NCBI GenBank assembly: GCA_017999235.1
Contig: JAGOBN010000094.1
Span: 1-9,782 of the forward strand
Direction: 5' to 3'
DNA from: Anaerolineales bacterium
GTDB lineage: Bacteria > Chloroflexota > Anaerolineae > Anaerolineales > UBA6663
Length of the DNA stretch: 9,782 nucleotides
Below the pieces are notes generated by a model that was not told the DNA's origin, made no database searches, and saw only the letters and a list, made by a program, of their open reading frames with translations. Each line of letters opens with the position of its first letter. Position 1 is the stretch's first letter. The position numbers and the translations under genes were made by a program. This document shows, in pieces, positions 1-4,277 of this stretch.

Positions 1-204
1 CTTAAGCATAGGATTCCTTGATCGGCAACGGGCTGGAGGGGGCCGCGCAGGTGCGACCGGTCTCTCAACCTGGGTAAGCCATAAACGCCCGGCTGTTAGG
101 CCAGGCGCTCTTGGGGGTGCCTACTCCGTAATTTTAGCGCTTTGGCAATGATTGGGCTGCAAAAAACCGCAATTATGATAATTTACCGTCCCAAGGAGCT
201 TCTG
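1..204. other. Left-edge intergenic region with AT-rich palindrome
   Basis: No convincing gene lies here. One plus-strand frame is open from the edge to a TGA near 148, but its translation looks like no protein I know. The stretch 131-183 is AT-rich against a very GC-rich background. It contains the perfect odd palindrome AATTATGATAATT (171-183), which could be an operator. A plus-strand promoter-like pair, TTGGGC (152-157) and TATGAT (174-179) spaced by 16 nt, overlaps it, but it would transcribe into the antisense of the membrane-protein gene. On the minus strand TAAAAT (131-136) could be a -10 for a gene to the left, though no good -35 precedes it. Confidence 0.4.
7..19 (-). other. Possible RBS and start codon of a minus-strand gene leaving the window
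   Basis: On the minus strand, AAGGA (15-19) is followed after 5 nt by ATG (9-7), then CTT AAG and the window edge. The spacing is ideal for ribosome binding, and the AT-rich patch at 131-183 would supply a promoter area. Only three codons (M-L-K) are visible, so no function can be given. The match could be chance. Confidence 0.25.
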
Positions 205-1032
205 TCAACGGAAAAAGGTCCCCGTAAATTTCGGGGCGGCCCCGCGCGCGGCTTGTCTTAGCAGTTGCCCCGTCCGCCAGAAGGCTACGGCGGCCAGGCC
301 ATGCGCCAGCACCGCGAACAGCGGCGGCGTTTCCAGCGTGTAGTAGATCCAACATCCGCGCGTCGTGCCCCATAATTCCAGAAAGTAGCCCAGCCCGCTG
401 CCGGCCGCAAAGGTCAGCACCGCCGCGCGCTGGTCGCCGGGCGCCGCGATGAGCAGCGCGCTCACCGCCAGCGCTCCAATCGTCAGGGGCTTGTCCAGCG
501 TGGGCCAGACGAAGTCCAGCATCAGCCCATAGAAGGCGGGGAAGACGAGCCAGTAAGCCCCGGACCAAAAGTCCAGCGCCCCGGGCCACGGGCGCCCTAC
601 CCCTGGCGCTTTGAACGGCAAACTTTCCGCCGCCCACTTCAGCCCGCGATAGAGGCGGTCAATCGCCAGGCTGGCGATGGGCCAGGCCGGCACGATCCAG
701 AGCGGCGGGCGCTCAAAGGTGTAGTAATGCCAGAGGTTGGTCTGTGTCCCCCAGGCCTCGATCACCAGCCCGCCCGCCAGGCCCACCGCCACGATCACGG
801 CGTCGGTCCGCAAGTTGGCGCCGGCCATGATGAGCAGGGACATGGCCAGGAAGTCTCCCACCAGCAGCCAATCCACCTGCACCCACCACGGGTAATGCGG
901 GCTGAAGCTGGCCAGATACTCGGCCGCCAGCGGCCACCAGACGTAGCCGATGACAAACAGCGTCAAGAGGAAGCCGCTCAACAGCGCGTAGCTGTGCCGG
1001 TTCCAACCCAGAGCCGCGCCCAGGCGCTTCAG
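205..1032 (-). CDS. Polytopic membrane protein with an internal duplication, family not recognised
   Basis: I do not recognise the family. The 275-residue protein is strongly hydrophobic, with about six to eight membrane segments. It is built of two similar halves, roughly residues 60-131 and 180-258. Both contain the signature E-x-W-G-T-x4-W-x-Y-Y-T-x-E-x-P-P-L after a glycine-rich membrane helix. Conserved Glu, Trp and Tyr at a membrane boundary suggest a membrane enzyme or carrier. There is a faint resemblance to the E-x-x-G motifs of carotenoid biosynthesis membrane proteins, but I would not assign it. Start choice: an AGGAGA ribosome site (1039-1044) lies 6 nt before a CTG codon (1030-1032), giving the N-terminus M-K-R-L-G-A-A-L. 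The first conventional start is TTG at 979-981 (258 residues), which has no ribosome site and would begin right at the first membrane helix. The gene follows the alcohol dehydrogenase on the same strand, but a terminator hairpin lies between them. Confidence 0.72.
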   Translation of the reverse strand: MKRLGAALGWNRHSYALLSGFLLTLFVIGYVWWPLAAEYLASFSPHYPWWVQVDWLLVGDFLAMSLLIMAGANLRTDAVIVAVGLAGGLVIEAWGTQTNLWHYYTFERPPLWIVPAWPIASLAIDRLYRGLKWAAESLPFKAPGVGRPWPGALDFWSGAYWLVFPAFYGLMLDFVWPTLDKPLTIGALAVSALLIAAPGDQRAAVLTFAAGSGLGYFLELWGTTRGCWIYYTLETPPLFAVLAHGLAAVAFWRTGQLLRQAARGAAPKFTGTFFR

Positions 1033-1038
1033 AGTCGG

Positions 1039-1044
1039 TCTCCT
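1039..1044 (-). promoter_or_regulatory. Ribosome binding site that decides a CTG start
   Basis: Minus-strand AGGAGA sits 6 nt upstream of CTG (1032-1030), which is in frame with the membrane-protein gene. No ATG, GTG or TTG lies in frame between this site and the TTG at 981, 51 nt further on. The site begins only a few nucleotides after the T-tract of the preceding terminator. Confidence 0.55.
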
Positions 1045-1045
1045 G

Positions 1046-1083
1046 AATAAAAACGGGGCCGCCGCGCAGATCGCCGGCGGCCC
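1046..1083 (-). terminator. Rho-independent terminator after the alcohol dehydrogenase gene
   Basis: A perfect 9-bp inverted repeat, GGGCCGCCG (1056-1064) and CGGCGGCCC (1075-1083), encloses a 10-nt loop. Read on the minus strand it is followed by CG and then TTTTTATT (1053-1046). It begins 17 nt after the alcohol dehydrogenase stop codon. The next gene's ribosome site follows at once, so that gene must depend on read-through or on a promoter hidden upstream. Confidence 0.8.
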
Positions 1084-1100
1084 GCTCGATGCGCCGCCGG

Positions 1101-2273
1101 TTACGCGCCGATCTCGAACGTGCGCTGCCAGATTTTAGCGTAGCTGGCTTGGGTGAGATCGCGCGGGTTGCCGATGGTCTGCGGGTCGTTGAAGGCGATC
1201 TCGGCCAGGTGCGGGATTTCGTCTTCGTTGAACCCCAGCTCCTGCAGGGTCGGGATCTCCACTTCTTCGGTGAGCCGGTACACGGCCTCCACGGCTTTCT
1301 CGGCCGCGTCCCAGACGCTCAGGCCGCGGATGTCCTCGCCCAAAGCCTGGGCGATGCGCGCGAACTTCTGCGGCTCACCGAGGTAGTTGTACTCCATCAC
1401 CGGGCCGAGCACGCGCGCGGTGAGCGCCCCGTGCGGCACATCATGCACGCCGCCGGCGCTCTGGCTCATGGCGTGCGCGGCGCCGGCGCTTTCGGTGCCA
1501 TAGGCCAGCGCGCCCAGCATGGCGGCCATGCTCATGCCATAGCGCGCCTCCAGGTTGGCGCCCTGGGCGAAGGCCACGCGCAGGTGCCGGGCCACATACT
1601 CCATGGCCAGCAGGGCGGTGGCGTCCGGCAGGGGTTGGGCGTAGGCGCAGGTGTAGCACTCGATGGCGTGCGCCAGGGCATCCATGCCGGTGGCGGCGGT
1701 GACGGCCGGCGGCAGGCCCAGCGTCAGCTCAGGGTCAATCAGGGCCACCCAGGCGCCAATCGCGGCGGTGCCGCCGACGTTGAACTTGATCTTGCGCTGC
1801 GGGTCGGTGATCACGGCCCACAGGGTCACTTCGCTGCCGGTGCCGGAAGTGGTGGGGACGCAGATCGTGGGCGGGATGCGGTGCTTGATCGGCTGCGGGT
1901 CGGCCCACTCGTAGTTGAGGATCGAGCCGCCGTTGGCGGCCACGACGCCGATGGATTTGGCCGTGTCCATGCTGGACCCGCCGCCAAAGCCGATGACGCC
2001 GTCACACTTCTCGCTGGCATACAGGCGCGCCGCTTCATCCACGGTGGCGATGGGCGGGTTGGGGACCACCTGATCAAACAAGGCGAACCCCAGGCCGCCG
2101 GCTTTGAGCGGGGCGGTGACCCGGTCCACCAGGCCGGCCTTGACGATGCCGCGGTCGGTGACAACCATCGGGCGCTTCATCCCCAGCGCCTTGGCCTCGT
2201 CGGCTAAGGTTTGGATGGCCCCGGCGCCGTGCTTCATGACGGTGGGGATTTCGAACGAGCGGACTTTGGGCAT
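1101..2273 (-). CDS. Iron-containing (group III) alcohol dehydrogenase
   Basis: A soluble NAD(P)-dependent dehydrogenase of the Fe-ADH superfamily that interconverts an alcohol and an aldehyde or ketone. Its 390 residues are the usual family length. The N-terminal Rossmann-like domain has VVTD at 37-40 (Asp40 at the position that favours NAD), G-F-G-G-G-S (95-100) with S-x-D-T-A-K following, and P-T-T-S-G-T-G-S-E (140-148). The metal site is readable: Asp198 and His202 in GMDALAHAIE, His267, and His281 in VPHG. The active-site His that usually follows the first metal His by four residues is Gln271 here. The start is ATG with AGGAGA (2281-2286) at good spacing. The gene lies 58 nt downstream of the GntR gene on the same strand and is probably co-transcribed with it. 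Neighbouring betaine-type transport suggests a choline-dehydrogenase-like role, as for Bacillus GbsB of the same superfamily. That is inference; the substrate is unknown. Confidence 0.93.
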   Translation of the reverse strand: MPKVRSFEIPTVMKHGAGAIQTLADEAKALGMKRPMVVTDRGIVKAGLVDRVTAPLKAGGLGFALFDQVVPNPPIATVDEAARLYASEKCDGVIGFGGGSSMDTAKSIGVVAANGGSILNYEWADPQPIKHRIPPTICVPTTSGTGSEVTLWAVITDPQRKIKFNVGGTAAIGAWVALIDPELTLGLPPAVTAATGMDALAHAIECYTCAYAQPLPDATALLAMEYVARHLRVAFAQGANLEARYGMSMAAMLGALAYGTESAGAAHAMSQSAGGVHDVPHGALTARVLGPVMEYNYLGEPQKFARIAQALGEDIRGLSVWDAAEKAVEAVYRLTEEVEIPTLQELGFNEDEIPHLAEIAFNDPQTIGNPRDLTQASYAKIWQRTFEIGA

Positions 2274-2331
2274 GGCACTCTCTCCTCAAGGACGGGGCGG
2301 GGATGGGTAAGATGGTCAGCCGGCCGGCCCC

Positions 2332-3015
2332 TCAGGGGGCGGTCGCCAATTCAAACTCGGATTGGAAGCCGGCGATATGGGCGCGCATGGCGGCGGCGGC
2401 GCCGGCGCCGTCCCGGGCGTGCAGGGCCGCGATGATGGCGCGGTGCTCGTCGATGGCCTCGCGCAGCCGCACGACTTTGTGCAAGGACACGTACCACAGG
2501 CGCAGCACATGGCTGTAGAGGCGCTCCAGGCTTTCTTCTAGAAATTCGTTGTGCGCGGCCTGGGCCAGCAGGATATGGGCGCGGTGGTCGATCTCGATCA
2601 GCTGCCGGTAATGGCCGGTCTGCAGGATGGCATCGGCGTCCACGAAGAGCGCCTCCATCTCGGTCAACTGGTCGAGGGTGGCGCGTTCGGCGGCCAGGCG
2701 CGCGGCATACGGCTCCAGCTCCAGGCGCAGCTCAAAGACCTTCTGCAGATCGCGCGGGTTGAGGTCCGCCACCAGGGTGCCGCGCCGGGGATAGATGACC
2801 ACCAGGTTGTCGTAAGCCAGCCGCTGCAGGGCCTCGCGGATGGGCGTGCGGCCCAGCCCCAGCTCGACCATCAGTGCATTCTCGTCAATGGGCGCGGCCG
2901 GCGGCAGCTCTAGTGTAACAATTTTGGCCTTCAAGCGCGCGTAGGCCTCCGTGCTCTGTGAGCCGGGGGCGTTCTTGCGACGATGCTGAGCGGCGAGGAT
3001 GGTGGTGGGCAGCAT
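2332..3015 (-). CDS. GntR-family transcriptional regulator with FCD ligand domain
   Basis: A DNA-binding regulator of the FadR/FCD branch of GntR, 227 residues from the chosen start. The winged helix-turn-helix covers about residues 21-85, with G-L-G-R-T-P-I-R-E-A-L at the recognition helix and Y-P-R-R-G-T in the wing. The helical FCD domain (about 92-215) keeps the metal-binding set Asp143, His147, His191 and His213, so it probably binds a small carboxylate-type ligand through a metal ion. Start choice: ATG at 3013-3015 lies just downstream of a minus-strand promoter (-35 at 3058-3063, -10 at 3035-3040). ATG at 3052-3054 would add 13 residues but falls inside that promoter. A still longer frame, open to 3312, runs antisense through the lipoprotein gene and is discarded. 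Neither start has a clear ribosome site. The divergent position suggests control of its own operon (with the alcohol dehydrogenase) and of the binding-protein gene. Confidence 0.9.
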   Translation of the reverse strand: MLPTTILAAQHRRKNAPGSQSTEAYARLKAKIVTLELPPAAPIDENALMVELGLGRTPIREALQRLAYDNLVVIYPRRGTLVADLNPRDLQKVFELRLELEPYAARLAAERATLDQLTEMEALFVDADAILQTGHYRQLIEIDHRAHILLAQAAHNEFLEESLERLYSHVLRLWYVSLHKVVRLREAIDEHRAIIAALHARDGAGAAAAMRAHIAGFQSEFELATAP

Positions 3016-3032
3016 GGTGATCTGGTATGGAA

Positions 3033-3044
3033 CTGATATATCAG
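3033..3044. promoter_or_regulatory. Palindromic operator candidate over the GntR -10
   Basis: CTGATATATCAG is a perfect 12-bp palindrome covering the -10 hexamer of the GntR promoter. Dimeric GntR/FCD proteins bind short palindromes, often near their own promoter. Binding is inferred from position and symmetry only. Confidence 0.45.
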
Positions 3045-3063
3045 AGGGCGCCATAAGAGTCAA
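3035..3063 (-). promoter_or_regulatory. Promoter of the GntR gene
   Basis: Minus strand: TTGACT (3063-3058), a 17-nt spacer, then TATATC (3040-3035) preceded by TGA, giving an extended -10 (TG-n-TATATC). Transcription would start near 3028, leaving a short leader before ATG at 3015. The -10 lies inside the palindrome at 3033-3044, as expected for autoregulation. Confidence 0.5.
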
Positions 3064-3066
3064 TAG

Positions 3067-3085
3067 ATTGGGCGTTTTATCCAAT
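3067..3085. promoter_or_regulatory. Inverted repeat next to the binding-protein -35
   Basis: ATTGG (3067-3071) and CCAAT (3081-3085) form an inverted repeat with a 9-nt spacer, ending directly before the TTGACA of the lipoprotein promoter. The position suits an activator or repressor site. The symmetry is only 5+5 bp, so chance is possible. Confidence 0.3.
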
Positions 3086-3114
3086 TTGACAGGCGGGGGG
3101 CGTGATCCTAGAAT
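3086..3114 (+). promoter_or_regulatory. Sigma-70 promoter of the substrate-binding protein gene
   Basis: TTGACA (3086-3091, consensus -35), a 17-nt spacer, and TAGAAT (3109-3114). Transcription should start near 3121, leaving a leader of about 30 nt that contains AGGAGA (3141-3146) and then ATG at 3152. This is among the strongest promoters in the window, fitting the usual excess of binding protein over membrane components. Confidence 0.75.
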
Positions 3115-3151
3115 GCCCGTACACCCGTTTTCACCAATTGAGGAGAAGATC

Positions 3152-4102
3152 ATGCGCCCAAGAACCCCGAAGCTCTGGTGGACTGTGCTAGCGATCCTGG
3201 TCGCGGCGGCGTTTGTCGTGACGGCCTGCGCGCCGGCGGCCACGCCGAAGCCCACCCTCAAATTAGCCGCCAACCCGTGGGATGGTTCGCGCGCCAACGT
3301 GGCCGTGGCCAAAATCCTGCTGGAGAAGGAGCTGGGCTACAAGGTCGAGGTCGTGGATATTGACGAGAACGCGCAATTCCCGGCGCTGGCCACCGGCGAT
3401 CTGAGCGCCACGCTGGAAATCTGGCCCTCCGGCCACGCCAAGGATTACGAGGACTACGTCACGACCGGCAAACTGGAAGACCTCGGCCCGCTGGGCGTGG
3501 TGGGGAAGATCGGCTGGTTCATCCCCACCTATCTGCTCAAGGACCATCCCGAACTGGCGACCTCCGAGGGCTTCAAGGATCCGGCCAACGCCGCGCTGTT
3601 TAAGACGGCCGAGACCGGCGAGCAGGGGCAGTTCATCGGCGGCGACCCGTCCTTCGTGCAATACGACGAGGCCCTGATCAAAAACCTGGGCCTGGACTTC
3701 AAGGTGGTCTTCGCCGGCTCCGAGCAGGCCGAGCTGGCGGCGCTGGATGCCGCTTACGCCAAGCAGGCGCCGTTCCTGTTCTACTTCTGGACCCCGCATG
3801 CCGCGCACGCCCAGTATGATCTGACCAATGTGGCGCTGCCCGCGTATTCCGCGGAGTGTGAGGCCAAGGGCGCCGAGGCGCGCGATTGCGACTATCCCGA
3901 GGACGTGCTGTACAAGGCGGCCTGGGCCGGGCTGAAGGACGCCGCGCCGGACGCCCACGCCCTGCTCAAGGCCATGAACTACACCAACAAAGATCAGATC
4001 AACATCTTGGCCGACATCGCCGGCGGCAAGACGCCCGACGAAGCCGCGCAAGCCTGGGTGGACGCGAACAAGGCAGTGTGGGAGAAGTGGCTGGGGAAGT
4101 AG
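3152..4102 (+). CDS. Glycine betaine/proline-type ABC transporter substrate-binding lipoprotein
   Basis: The extracellular ligand-binding part of an OpuA/ProU-type importer (OpuAC fold), 316 residues. ATG at 3152 is chosen because AGGAGA (3141-3146) precedes it by 5 nt and it opens a lipoprotein signal: basic M-R-P-R-T-P-K, hydrophobic helix 9-22, and lipobox V-T-A-C with Cys26 as the lipidated residue, followed by an Ala/Pro/Thr linker. The mature protein starts with the family-like L-A-A-N-P-W. Trp43, Trp91 (EIWPSG), Trp122 (GWFIP) and Trp213 (YFWTPH) are candidates for the aromatic cage that holds a quaternary ammonium group. Cys236 and Cys246 could form a disulfide in the C-terminal part. 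The gene stands alone on the plus strand, convergent with its permease. Family assignment is firm, but the substrate (betaine, choline, carnitine or another) is not. Confidence 0.93.
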   Translation: MRPRTPKLWWTVLAILVAAAFVVTACAPAATPKPTLKLAANPWDGSRANVAVAKILLEKELGYKVEVVDIDENAQFPALATGDLSATLEIWPSGHAKDYEDYVTTGKLEDLGPLGVVGKIGWFIPTYLLKDHPELATSEGFKDPANAALFKTAETGEQGQFIGGDPSFVQYDEALIKNLGLDFKVVFAGSEQAELAALDAAYAKQAPFLFYFWTPHAAHAQYDLTNVALPAYSAECEAKGAEARDCDYPEDVLYKAAWAGLKDAAPDAHALLKAMNYTNKDQINILADIAGGKTPDEAAQAWVDANKAVWEKWLGK

Positions 4103-4121
4103 TGGAGAGTAGAGAGTGGCC
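4101..4121 (+). repeat. Degenerate heptamer repeat after the binding-protein stop codon
   Basis: Three heptamers, AGTGGAG, AGTAGAG and AGTGGCC, run head to tail starting inside the TAG stop codon. Similar AGTGG units occur at 4129-4140. The same core, AGTGGTT, is repeated on the opposite strand at 4248-4275, just after the permease stop codon, so the two arrays face each other. Confidence 0.55.
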
Positions 4122-4166
4122 AGCCGCTGGTTAAGAGTGGCTAGCCGGCGGTAGGCCGCTGCCGAT

Positions 4167-4211
4167 AAACACAACAGGGCCGCGCGGGAAACCGCCGGCC
4201 CTGTCTTGTTT
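4167..4211. terminator. Bidirectional terminator between the convergent transporter genes
   Basis: A perfect 9-bp stem, ACAGGGCCG (4174-4182) and CGGCCCTGT (4196-4204), encloses an inner GCGG/CCGC stem with a GAAA tetraloop (4184-4195). It is followed by CTTGTTT on the plus strand and by TTGTGTTT on the minus strand. The A/T-rich flanks on both sides suit termination of both the binding-protein and permease transcripts. Confidence 0.8.
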
Positions 4212-4233
4212 AACAACAATACGGTTCGTGCTG

Positions 4234-4275
4234 AATCGCCAATCGCCAACCACTAACCACTAACCACTAACCACT
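4234..4275 (-). repeat. Tandem heptamer array next to the permease stop codon
   Basis: Six consecutive heptamers on the plus strand: AATCGCC twice (4234-4247), then AACCACT four times exactly (4248-4275). On the minus strand they read AGTGGTT x4 then GGCGATT x2, beginning 2 nt after the permease TAA. There is no coding potential. It looks like an intergenic repeat rather than a CRISPR, since there are no spacers. Confidence 0.85.
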
Positions 4276-4277
4276 CA

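Noticed and set aside
205..236. Hairpin CCCCG/CGGGG with a T5 tract near the end of the membrane-protein gene
   Set aside because: The stem is only 5 bp and the T-tract lies before the stop codon, so termination there would give mRNA without a stop.
1089..2207. Plus-strand open frame opposite the alcohol dehydrogenase
   Set aside because: It lies fully antisense to a clear Fe-ADH, with a His/Gly-rich low-complexity translation and no ribosome site.
2319..2328. GCCGGCCGGC palindrome between the GntR and dehydrogenase genes as a terminator
   Set aside because: No T-tract follows on the minus strand, and such GC palindromes are common by chance in this composition.
3263..4249. Minus-strand open frame opposite the binding-protein gene
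   Set aside because: It is antisense to a gene with a strong promoter, signal peptide and family motifs. Its start falls in the heptamer-repeat region and no domain is visible.
4234..4275. CRISPR array
   Set aside because: The heptamers are directly adjacent with no spacers, and no cas genes are nearby.
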